Assembly (NCBI GenBank): GCA_017979445.1
Contig: CM030716.1
Coordinates: forward strand, 16,697,443-16,761,442
Length of the DNA: 64,000 nt
Reading direction: 5' to 3'
From: Akebia trifoliata
Lineage: Eukaryota > Streptophyta > Magnoliopsida > Ranunculales > Lardizabalaceae
The notes under the pieces were generated by a model. That model made no database searches. It saw only the letters and a list, made by a program, of their open reading frames with translations, and was not told the DNA's origin. Of this stretch, positions 49,697 through 60,006 are shown piece after piece. The stretch's first letter is position 1. Every line of letters begins with the position of its first letter. A program made the position numbers and the translations under genes.

Positions 49697-52177
49697 TGAG
49701 CATAGTTCCGAGAAAACCCTCGGCGGTATCTGAGCATAGTTCCGAGAAAACCCTCGGCGGCATCTGAGCATAGTTCCGATAAAACCCTCGGCGGTATCTG
49801 AGCATAGTTCCGAGAAAACCCTCGGCGGTATCTGAGCATAATTCCGAGAAAAAACCCTCGGCGGTATCTGAGCATAGTTCCAAGATAACCCTTGGCGGTA
49901 TCTGAGCATAGTTCCGAGAAAACCCTCGGCGGTATCTGAGCATAGTTCCAAGATAACCCTTGGCGGTATCTGAGCATAGTTCCGAGAAAACCCTCGACGG
50001 TATCTGAGCATAATTCCGAGAAAACCCTCGGCGGTATCTGAGCATAGTTCCGAGAAAACCCTCGGCGGTATCTGAGCATAGTTCCGAGAAAACCCTCGGC
50101 GGAATCTGAGCATAATTCCGAGAAAACCCTCGGCAGTATCTGAGCATAGTTCCGAGAAAACCCTCGGCGTATCTGAGCATAGTTCCGAGAAAACCCTCGG
50201 CGGTATCTGAGCATAATTCCGAGAAAAACCCTCGGCGGTATCTGAGCATAGTTCCAAGATAACCCTTGGCGGTATCTGAGCATAGTTCCGAGAAAACCCT
50301 CGGCGGTATCTGAGCATAATTCCGAGAAAACCCTCGGCGGTATCTGAGCATAGTTCCGAGAAAACCCTCGGCGGTATCTGAGCATAGTTCCGAGAAAACC
50401 CTCGGCGGTATCTGAGCATAATTCCGAGAAAAACCCTCGGCGGTATCTGAGCATAGTTCCAAGATAACCCTTGGCGGTATCTGAGCATAGTTCCGAGAAA
50501 ACCCTCGGCGGTATCTGAGCATAATTCCGAGAAAACCCTCGGCGGTATCTGAGCATAGTTCCGAGAAAACCCTCGGCGGTATCTGAGCATAGTTTCGAGA
50601 AAACCCTCGGCGGTATCTGAGCATAATTCCGAGAAAAACCCTCGGTGGTATCTGAGTAAAATCCAAGATAACCCTTGGCGGCATCTGAGCAAAATCCAAG
50701 ATAACCCTTGGCGGAGACTGAGCAAAATCCAAGATAACCCTTGGCGGAAACTGAGCAAAATCCAAGATAACCCTTGGCGGCAACTGAGCAAAATCCAAGA
50801 TAACCCTTGGCGGAGACTGAGCAAAATCCAAGATAACCCTTGGCGGAGACTGAGCAAAATCCAAGATAACCCTTGGCGGCAACTGAGCAAAATCCAAGAT
50901 AACCCTTGGCGGAGACTGAGCAAAATCCAAGATAACCCTTGGCGGCAACTGAGCAAATCCAAGATAACCCTTGGCGGAAACTGAGCAAAATCCAAGTTAA
51001 CCCTTGGCGGCAACTGAGCAAAATCCAAGATAACCCTTGGCGGCAACTGAGCAAAATCCAAGATAACCCTTGGCGGAGACTGAGCAAAATCCAAGTTAAC
51101 CCTTGGCGGAGACTGAGCAAAATCCAAGATAACCCTTGGCGGCAACTGAGCAAAATCGAAGATAACCCTTGGCGGAGACTGAGCAAAATCCAAGATAACC
51201 CTTGGCGGAGACTGAGCAAAATCCAAGTTAACCCTTGGCGGAGACTGAGCAAAATCCAAGATAACCCTTGGCGGCAACTGAGCAAAATCCAAGATAACCC
51301 TTGGCGGCAACTGAGCAAAATCCAAGATAATCCTTGGCGGAGACTGAGCAAAATCCAAGTTAACCCTTGGCGGCAACTGAGCAAAATCCAAGATAACCCT
51401 TGGCGGCAACTGAGCAAAATCCAAGATAACCCTTGGCAGAGATTGAGCAAAATCCAAGTTAACCCTTGGCGGCATCTGAGCAAAATCCAAGATAACCCTT
51501 GGCGGAGACTGAGCAAAATCCAAGATAACCCTTGGCGGAGACTGAGCAAAATCCAAGTTAACCCTTGGCGGCAACTGAGCAAAATCCAAGATAACCCTTG
51601 GCGGAGATTGAGCAAAATCCAAGATAACCCTTGGCGGCAACTGAGCAAAATCCAAGATAACCCTTGGCGGAGACTGAGCAAAATCCAAGATAACCCTTGG
51701 CGAAGACTGAGCAAATCCAAGATAACCCTTGGCGGAGACTGAGCAAAATCCAAGATAACCCTTGGCGGCAACTGAGCAAAATCCAAGATAACCCTTGGCG
51801 GAGACTGAGCAAAATCGAAGATAACCCTTGGCGGAGACTGAGCAAAATCCAAGATAACCCTTGGCGGCAACTGAGCAAAATCCAAGATAACCCTTGGCGG
51901 AGACTGAGCAAAATCCAAGATAACCCTTGGCGGAGACTGAGCAAAATCCAAGATAACCCTTGGCGGCGACTGAGCAAAATCCAAGATAACCCTTGGCGGA
52001 GACTGAGCAAAATCCAAGATAACCCTTGGCGGAGACTGAGCAAAATCCAAGATAACCCTTGGCGGCATCTGAGTAAAATCCAAGATAACCCTTGGCGGAA
52101 ACTGAGCAAAATCCAAGATAACCCTTGGCGGCAACTGAGCAAAATCCAAGATAACCCTTGGCGGAGACTGAGCAAAA
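49697..52177. repeat. Hairpin minisatellite, two monomer types (copy A)
   Basis: Block 1 (49,697-50,646) has about 28 units of 34 bp containing CCGAG-AAAACC-CTCGG. Block 2 (50,647-52,177) has about 46 units of 33 bp containing CCAAG-ATAACC-CTTGG. Both form a 5-bp stem with a 6-base loop, and the middle pair switches G-C to A-T together. A few block 1 units carry the block 2 stem and loop (for example near 49,880 and 49,945). Because 33 is divisible by 3 and the unit lacks stops in several frames, very long open frames appear on both strands; these are not genes. Confidence 0.95.
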
Positions 52178-53675
52178 CTGGCAAAGGAATGAATGAATTT
52201 TGGAGAAAACTGATTAGAACGAATCGGAGAACGAATAAATCTGGAAGATAATGAATCCGGAAGAGAAATGATTGATTCCAAGAATGATTGAATCTGGAAG
52301 GAATCTGGATAACGAAAGAATGTTATATCTCCTATGTGAGATCCAATATGCTTTTGTTTGAACCTCAAGGATTTAAAAAAAGTTTTATGAATTTAAAACC
52401 TGAGTTTTATTTCTCTTGAACCTCAAAAGTTTTTTCGAAAGAACTGTTATCAAGAGGGTTACCTTATTTTGGGGTTCCTATTATTTTTTTAGGATTAACA
52501 TTGCTCGAAGACAAAATGCCCCTAGTTTGACAATGACCATGGCCTTGAAAATAATTGAACAGATCATAAAAAAATGCCCCTAGTATAAGGGGGAAAAGTT
52601 ACATTAACAAAAGAAGGAAAATGCCCCTTGTATGAAGGTTTGAAATAATTGATTACCACAAGCGCAATAAAGACTTAACTTTTAATTTTGATTAATTTTA
52701 TTGAAGGTTTTGAGTCAGGCTCAAGAGTACAAAATTATTTCCTTCGAGACTCATCATAGAATTCACCCTTATCTCCCTTGGTTCACTTGGGGTAGTAAAC
52801 ATTTTCAGATCGATCATAGATAAGATACTTGTGGCTTCTGAGTCTATGCCTGGTTTAGGTTAAGTATTGAACTTGATTATTCGGACTTCTGATGTTTCAG
52901 CTCGGACCGCTCTCAGCTTGGGATCTTTTCTATTTTTCTTTGTTGCTCTAACTTTTGCCTAGATCGCCTTTTCAGGTTTTCAATCTAGCGAGCTTGCTCT
53001 AGCTTTTGCCTAGATCGCCTTTTCAGGTTTTCGATCTAGCGAGCTTTTTTTTCTTCTTGGCTCTGATGTTGCCAAAGTTGTCCTTTCAGATTTTCAACCT
53101 TGCGAGCTTGCCTTAATTTTTGCCTAAGTCGCCCTTTTCGGGTTTTCAACTTAGCAGGTCTTTTCACTTATCTTTTTCTTCTCCTTTGAACTTCTAGAAT
53201 TTACTGCCTGAATCATGCCCCCTCTTGATTTTCAACCACTCGGTACTTGAGGACTGAGGACTTTATAGGTAGGCTTGGGACTGGGTAAAAAGAAAGGAAT
53301 TTTGAGGCTCAAAAACCCAAATGCCCCTTGTGTGGTATTTCTTTAAATTATTTCTTTTTTTCTTAAATTTTCTTCCCCATTTTGAATTTTTTTTTTCTTT
53401 TGAATTTTTTTCATTTCTTATTGTGTGGGGAAATAGATTTTTTTTTTTTGATGTGTGGTCGGGCCTGAAGTAATTTCTCAGGTTGCCTACGTACCCCAAC
53501 ATTTTGGGAAAGACCAAACCAAAACGTAGTTCAAATTTTCCCTCTCCTAGGTTAGGTGATCGGGCTGAGAAAGAAAAAGGCATAATTTTTTTTTTTTGAA
53601 AAGGCTGCAAAGGCTGAGAAATGAGATAAAAAAACTGTGTAGCAAGGAAATTGATTCGGCCAAAGATGGCCTCTT
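52178..53675 (-). other. Post-pol untranslated region of the array unit
   Basis: No gene. It contains stem repeats of about 50-57 bp at 52,945-53,160 (CTAGATCG 52,959-52,966 with CAATCTAG 52,981-52,988; CTAGATCG 53,010-53,017 with CGATCTAG 53,032-53,039). It also has three AAAATGCCCCT words (52,517-52,630) and the inverted GGTTGCCTACGTACCCCAA block near 53,481. Confidence 0.7.
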
Positions 53676-54400
53676 TTAAATGTAGTACCGTTTGATTTGG
53701 TCAAGGTTGGTTGGTTCTGGTAACTCGATTCCATCATAATTTTGAAGTCTGACAGCTTTTCCTGGTAATATTTCTTTGACGATGAACGGACCTCCCCAAT
53801 TTGGTTTGAACTTTCCCCCGGGATCAAAAATAGGTGCCCTGTTCTCTTTGAGTACTAAATCCCCGACTTGTAAATGACGGGCTTGATTTTCTTGTCAAAC
53901 GCACGGGCGACTCTCTTGTCTTCTTTTTATAAAGCTTGTACGTGATACAACGCTCTCAGTCTTTTTCTCGATCAAATTCAACTCTTCATACCGTTGGCGA
54001 ACCCAGTTTGCTTCTGACAACTGACTTTCTAACAAAACCCTGAGAGACGGAATCTCCATTTCAACTGGCAAGACTGCTTCCATGCCATACACTAAGGAGT
54101 AGGGAGTAGCTCCAGTGGAGGATCGAATTGAGGTTCGATATGTCCATAGCGCAAATGGTAGTTTTTCTGACCAATCTCGATGTGATTGACACATTTTTCT
54201 AAGGATAGTCTTGAGACTCTTATTAACTTCTTCAACCGTTCCATTGATTTGATGACGGTAGGGGGATGATTTGTGATTCCGGATCTTAACTTTAAAACCC
54301 AGAGTAGTGATTTATTTTGAAGTACGACCCATTATCAGATATCAATTAAAAGGTATCCCCATATCGACTGATAATATATGATTTGCAACTTAAGATGTAG
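53676..54400 (-). pseudogene. Tat-like integrase C-terminal half
   Basis: Minus strand. A core fragment with LISDNGSYFK near 54,330 is followed by a frame break, then NGTVEEVNKSLKTIL, KLPFALWTYRTSIRSSTG and ATPYSLVYGMEAVLPVE (54,194-53,895). After a further frame change come GDLVLKENRAPI and the GPY/F-like GKFKPNWGGPFIV, ending RYYI and TAA at 53,676-53,678. This is the only coding remnant in the unit. Upstream integrase, RNase H and RT are deleted. At least two frame breaks make it non-functional. Confidence 0.85.
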
Positions 54401-55309
54401 TGAGGATAGCACTGATACATTTTATAACATCTTCTTTAATTCCATTGATATAGACGAGTATCTAGTCCATGTTGAGCAACACTCAAGCTTGTACCTAACA
54501 TACCCTCATATGATCACACGAACAAGTCTTTTGAAATTTCTGAGAAAATTCATTATCCCCTTGTGTTCCTCTAAGATAAGATGGTTTCTATTTGAATCTC
54601 TTTAGGAATTTATTTCTGTTCCGAGGTCAATAACCTTTGCTTTCTTGAGTCCGACTCTTATCTTCTTGTCTTTGAAGCTAGATTATTAGTTAATTCGTTA
54701 ATGCACTCGAGGTATTCAAAAATTTATCCAATCAAATTCAGAAGGGACGATAAACACCTCTATAGACTCGACGAACTAACTTGACTCAATAAGAAAGAGT
54801 AGACTCAATCTAAGGAAGACATGATCTTGCTAGAAAAAAGGACTCGAGCTAACCCAAATGACTCATGAAAACTCAAGACTACCCAAAACGGGCCTGATGA
54901 GAACTGAGACATTGCTTACAACCGGTAGGATTGAAGCACTATGATTTTCAAAGAATAACTAGATGATGTTGAGAAATTTTGAGGTCATTTCTGACTGTTG
55001 ACTTGATATTGACGTTTATTCTAACTAACCGGATTTACAACCTTATCCTGACGATGGACGATTGAGCTTAGATACAATGATAACCCTTAAACCTCTTTGA
55101 AGGTGAATTTAACCAATTTCAGTGTCACCCCCTTGATAACATTTTAAATGAACCTGAGATTTTATTGAATTTTGTGCACCAATCCATTGAAAAGTTCATC
55201 CATTTAATGATTATTCAGAAGAAAAATATTGATAAATAATGTTTTCATTGAATAATAACTTCAAACATATTTCAATAATTTTTCATGCAAATATATATCT
55301 TTTGTAAAT
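54401..55309. other. Unassigned sequence at the deletion junction
   Basis: No recognisable coding or repeat family. The 75-codon plus frame 54,378-54,605 overlaps the integrase remnant and has no motif. The internal deletion of the element must lie in or near here. Confidence 0.45.
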
Positions 55310-55565
55310 CATTTTTCCTTCATTTTCTTTTCTTTTGGAAAACATTTTCTTCTGGAAAACATTTTTTTCTTTGAAAAATAATTTTTATTTGGAAAACATT
55401 TTCTCTTGAAAATATTTCTAGAAAACATTTTTTTCTTAGAAAACATTTTTTCTAGAGAATAACACTTTTTCTGGAAAACACTTCTTTGGGAAAACATTTT
55501 GTCCTAGAAAATACTTTCTTTTTCTTCTTAGAAAATACTTCTTTTTCTTCTTTGAAAATTCGATT
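55310..55565. repeat. Short repeat GGAAAACATTTTYTT
   Basis: About ten imperfect units of 20-30 bp (TGGAAAACATTTTCTTC type). Lys/Phe-rich frames here reflect the repeat. Confidence 0.8.
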
Positions 55566-56916
55566 TCCATTTAACTGGCCCGGTCCATCATGATTGTTGG
55601 ATCGGGATGGACTGGGTCATTATTGTAAAAGAATGGATTTTTTTTATTGGATCGGTGCACCCATTTTACTTTTCAAAAGCAACATTTTTATCCTTGAGAT
55701 CAATTATGCACTCGGATTTCATCATTCACATCATTCACATGCATTCATCAATCACATGCATTCATTCAATAAACAACCCGGGAACACCCACGATAAGTTC
55801 GAGTCGTGACCTACTGGGAATGTTTCTAGACTCTAGGCTTACTATGTGCAATGCATTTTTATCTGGCCATTCTTGCCCAAGCACACCTATATACCTTTCG
55901 ATACGTGGTGACTTGGTTTGATATACCGTATAGGTGATAATCTAAAACCTCAATTCACTTCTCTGAAGCCAAAAACAGCCAGTTTGATCTCCAGTTGAGA
56001 GGTGGCGCACAATGCTGAGCAAGGGCCCACTTAAATACCTCTCGTCTAGAATAGACATAGTCTATCCCCCTCGTACAGTAGGGTACAGCGGGGCAAGATC
56101 TTGCTTAGGCACCGGTTTTGACCAAGAAGTGCAATTGATATACTTAGATTACCTTTTATACCTACGGGTACGAGTCAAGAGTTGTAGCTTTCATAAATGG
56201 TTTGGCATCCCACGAGAGGACCGACCACGTACTAGTACTACGTTGGCAATCGGGACATGTGACTGTGTGGCTTACAATAGGATAAAGGCTCAGGTCACCC
56301 CAGCATGGGTGCATCAATATGTCTCTCAGAATCACCTGATCAGACGGTGTTGATGCCCCAGTTCGATATACCCTAAGGTACGTGACTGGAGTTGTGGGTT
56401 TCATGAATGACGTCGCATCTCCGAAGAGACCGGGCCACGCACTAGTGCCACGTTGGCTAAATGGGACGTGTAAGTGAGTAAAGCGGTAAACGTGCATGTG
56501 GTGTGTGCAAAGTAAGGTGGGGTGTGCCCGGGGCCTTTTCAAACAAATGGGCCCATGGCTCAATCAAGCCAATCAAGAGAGGATATTAAATCATACAAGT
56601 GCAAGCAAACATCGATCAGGAACATACTCATATGGTTTAATTCAAGCTTTAAACGTGCACATCTCTAGCATTCATCAATTAGCAAATCAATTAATAAATA
56701 AGGGCCTATAATAATTAATTAGATCTAATCATCGCAATAGGCACAATTTTTATAATTTTTAAAGTCCAATCAATGATCACTTTTAGGTGATCCAAAATAA
56801 ATCGAGATTCCAATAGGTGTTACATTGATGATAGAATGACAATGGTTGAGATGAGCTCACTCTCAAGAACATTAATTGTGCCAACATTAGATAAATTCAG
56901 ATTTTCTGTGAATTAG
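55566..56916 (-). other. 5' leader of the array unit
   Basis: Reverse-complement homologue of 22,500-23,600. It carries the module shared with the Athila-like element (55,945-56,160) and two leader modules near 56,160-56,260 and 56,350-56,470 (CGTGACTGGAG, CACTAGTGCCACGTTGGC). No gene. Confidence 0.65.
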
Positions 56917-57705
56917 GAAAATACAATCTGAACTTGCATCGATGATATCTAAGGCTCTCGATAACGAAATCAAGTGAACTCAAGTTCTAAATTAATCTAC
57001 TCGATGAGATCTACATTTTAGTAATAGGTGTCCAGACTTAGTTCTCACCAGAATGTTCTGTAAAAACGTTTTAACGTTTCTGTCCCAACTTTCATTCAGA
57101 AAAAATTCCAGATTTACAGATTGAACTTGCATCGATGATATCTAAGGCTTCCGATAACGAAATTGAGTGAACTCAAGTTCTAAATTAATCTACTCGATGA
57201 GATTTACGTTTTATTAACAGATTCCCAGATTTAATTCTCAATAGAATGTTCTGTAAAAAAGTTTTAACATTGCTGTCCCAACTTTCATTCAGAAATAATT
57301 CCAGATTTACAGATTGAACTTGCATCGATGATATCTAAGGCTTCTGATAACGAAATTGAGTGAACTCAAGTTCTAAATTAATCTACTCGATGAGATCTAC
57401 GTTTTATTAAGAGGTTCCCAGACTTAATTCTTACTAGAATATTCTGTAAAAAAATTTTAACGTTGCTGTCCCAACTTTCATTCAGAAATAATTCCAGATT
57501 TACAGATTGAACTTGCATCGGTGATATCTAAGGCTTCCGATAACGAAATTGAGTGAACTCAGATTCTAAATTAATCTACTCGACGAGATCTATGTTTTAT
57601 TAAGAGGCTCTCAGACTTAATTTTCACTAGAATATTCTCTAAAAACGTTTTAATATTTCTGTCCAACCTTCATCATTCCATCAATTTGAATCTTTCATTA
57701 TTTAT
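56917..57705. repeat. Tandem repeat, exact 193-bp period, about four units
   Basis: The word CTTGCATCG occurs at 56,933, 57,126, 57,319 and 57,512, each 193 bp apart. Units share ATATCTAAGGCT, GATAACGAAAT and TTAATCTACTCGA words. The array lies between the primer site and the missing gag, in the transcribed leader. Confidence 0.92.
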
Positions 57706-57900
57706 GGGTCATCAAAAAGTGATCCTTAATTGAAAAAAAAAAAAAAAAAATGCAATACCCAAAAGCATCTACAATCAAGACAAAAAAAAATAAATAAACA
57801 GAAAAAATAAATAAAATAAATCCAACTAAATAATAAAAAAAACTAGGTCATCTTGGCAATGCTCCCATACTTGGGGTTTTTCAAGTTTGATCCTCAATAG
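57706..57900. other. A-rich leader start
   Basis: A-runs at 57,734-57,750 and A-rich sequence up to 57,842, then TTGGCAATGCTCCCATACTT. On the minus strand this directly follows the primer site. Confidence 0.5.
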
Positions 57901-57918
57901 TCCCCAGCGGAGTCGCCA
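57901..57918 (-). promoter_or_regulatory. Primer binding site (tRNA-Arg type)
   Basis: The minus strand reads TGGCGACTCCGCTGGGGA, one base after the LTR end at 57,920. It is the cleanest primer site in the window. The assignment to tRNA-Arg follows what is known for Ogre/Tat elements. Confidence 0.85.
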
Positions 57919-57919
57919 C

Positions 57920-59626
57920 TGAAAGCGCCCTCGATCCGCGGGGTGCGCGGATCCGCTTTTGACCCTTGAGGTTTGGGAGTCGCCACCTAGTTATTACGGT
58001 CTAGGAATCGATCAATGACTCTAAACGGATAAAAACTAATCTAAAACCAAAAAAACTGAATTCGGGGATCATGTTACGGGATTGGAAGGTGTTAGGCACC
58101 AACCCCGCCCGGCCAAAGTCGGTCTCTACTAAATTCCCAAGTAAATTACATTGCTAAAACCTAGATAAAAATGAACAAAAATAAAAATTTACCTTTCCGA
58201 TGGCAAGGACTTGGTTCCCTCAGATCTGACAAAAAGAGCTCCTTGTACCGTGCTCCCTTGCTTCGTTCTGTCTCCGGATTTGACTTCGGATCTCCTAGAT
58301 CAAGGTATCTCCTTGTTTTTAGATCTGAACTCTTCAAGTTTGTTGCGGATTTGGGGGTGTTTTTGGAGGGCTTTTAGGTGTTTTCTAGACTAAAATTGAA
58401 GGAGGGATGTTAGGTAAGGAGTTGGGGCTCCAAAACTAGGGTTTATGGGGGGCTAGGGGAGCTTCTAGACCTACTTCTCTTAGGGTTTATGATTTGATAC
58501 GAAAATAGGGTGTGAGCACCTCTATTTATAGATGTTTTTAGGGGTTGATTTGGGTAGAGTTAGTGTTTAATTAGAGATCTTTTAATTAGAGTTGTGTTTT
58601 AGTTTGACTTTTTTTAGGTAGAATTATTTTTAAGTTAGAACTCTATTAGATAGAGTTATTATTTAATTAGAATTCTATTATGACTTTTGGTCTTATTTGA
58701 TTGACTTTTAATGTTTTGACTTTAGTCTTAATTGATTGACTTTTAATATCTTGACTTCAGTCTTGCTTAATTGACTTTAATTTTGACTTCAGTCTCACTT
58801 GATTGACTTTAATACCTTGACTTTAGTCTTGCTTGATTTACTTTTGGTTTTTGGAGAACCCCTTCCATTATTTCTTTAATTCTTCGGACCCCCAAATGGA
58901 GGGGTCCTTAAAGAAATATCCCACGAACCCTCAACAATTTTGCCTGAGAGTCCGATTAATCGATTTTTTAGGTTCAAAATTTTAAATTAATTTCATTAAT
59001 GTTTAAATTTAATTATTTAATGTTTTATTTATTAATTTCGAATTTTTTAATCATGAAAATTGTGAAATTACCGTTTTGCCCCCGAAGAGGACTTTTCACG
59101 TTTTAAGTCAGTTTTTAATGTTCTAGGATGTTTTAGAATCGGTTTTTCGTAAGGAATTCAATGAGAATGTTGGTTTGTGTCATTTATGAAATTTTTTGTG
59201 TGAAATGATTATGAACTTTATGAGGGGCATTTTCGTAATTTTGTCAAATTCTGTTAAAATTGGTGAAATGATTTATTTGATTTCGATTTGTTATTTTATG
59301 TGTTCGAGAGAGTTTTCCTAAGCGTAACGTAGGCTCTAGGGTCGTTTTGAGGTTAGGGGTATTTTGGTAATTTAATCATTTTTAGTGATTTTTATCGTGA
59401 AGCTTCTTTTTGGTCTGCAAGATGATGATTTCTATGTTTCTGGGGTTGTATTTTCCTAGCGTAGCGTGGTTTCTAAGGTTTTGTCAATTCGAGATACCTC
59501 ATCTGGATTTCTGAAACATATCTGGTAACAAAATAAAGCAACGGAATACACATCCATCATTGGGAATCCTTGCGATCGGGTTGACGAGTTGATTAATCAG
59601 GCGGATGCAAAAATGGGGTGTCTACA
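57920..59626 (-). repeat. Tat-like 5' LTR, shared between two tandem units (1707 bp)
   Basis: Minus strand from TGTAGACACCCC (59,626) to GGGCGCTTTCA (57,920). The inverted U5 block is at 58,088-58,100, and a TATA region lies near 58,525. It is followed by a primer site on one side and preceded by a polypurine tract and a full 3' region on the other. It therefore serves as 5' LTR of one unit and 3' LTR of the next. Confidence 0.88.
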
Positions 59627-59641
59627 GATGCCCCTCTTTGG
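59627..59641 (-). promoter_or_regulatory. Polypurine tract
   Basis: Minus CCAAAGAGGGGCATC, identical to 49,317-49,331. Confidence 0.7.
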
Positions 59642-60006
59642 CAGAGGGTTGAAGCAAACTAGATAGCAAATCTATTTTGGTAGATAGTGCGATATCTGAA
59701 TGCCAAAGCTAGTGACAGTTCATTTTGCAGCCTGATTTAGCAATTCGTCAGGGTGTTCGGATCCTTGAGAATAAAGCTCTCCCCAAATCAAAAGGTTGTC
59801 AGGTCCTTGAGCGCAAACTCTCACTGACGGTGTCAGATCCTTGAATTTTAGAGAATTCCCCCTGACTAAAAGTGCAAATGTGCAAGTGTGTGCACTGTGT
59901 GAAACTGAGTAAAACCTGAGCATAAATTTAGCATAATCTGAGTATAAACTGAGCATAATTTGAATATAAACTGAGCATAATTTGAATATAATCTGAACAT
60001 AGTTCC

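Larger units (their letters stand above)
47611..59626 (-). mobile_element. Minus-strand Tat-like element, internally deleted, unit of a tandem array
   Basis: 5' LTR 57,920-59,626, primer site 57,901-57,918, leader with a 193-bp tandem repeat, then a large deletion (no gag, protease, RT or RNase H), integrase remnant 53,676-54,400, post-pol region, minisatellite 49,697-52,177, purine tract, 3' LTR 47,611-49,316. It cannot move without helper proteins. The sequence beyond the 5' LTR is again the 3' part of such an element (59,627-64,000), so units share LTRs. Confidence 0.8.

Noticed and set aside
49410..52368. Open frames of 512, 710 and 916 codons over the minisatellite (and equivalents at 59,720-62,592)
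   Set aside because: They are made of the 33/34-bp tandem repeat, overlap one another in several frames and both strands, and have no non-repeat domain. They are repeat artefacts unless translation is shown.
55309..55497. Lys/Phe-rich 62-codon minus frame
   Set aside because: Translation of the GGAAAACATTTT short repeat.
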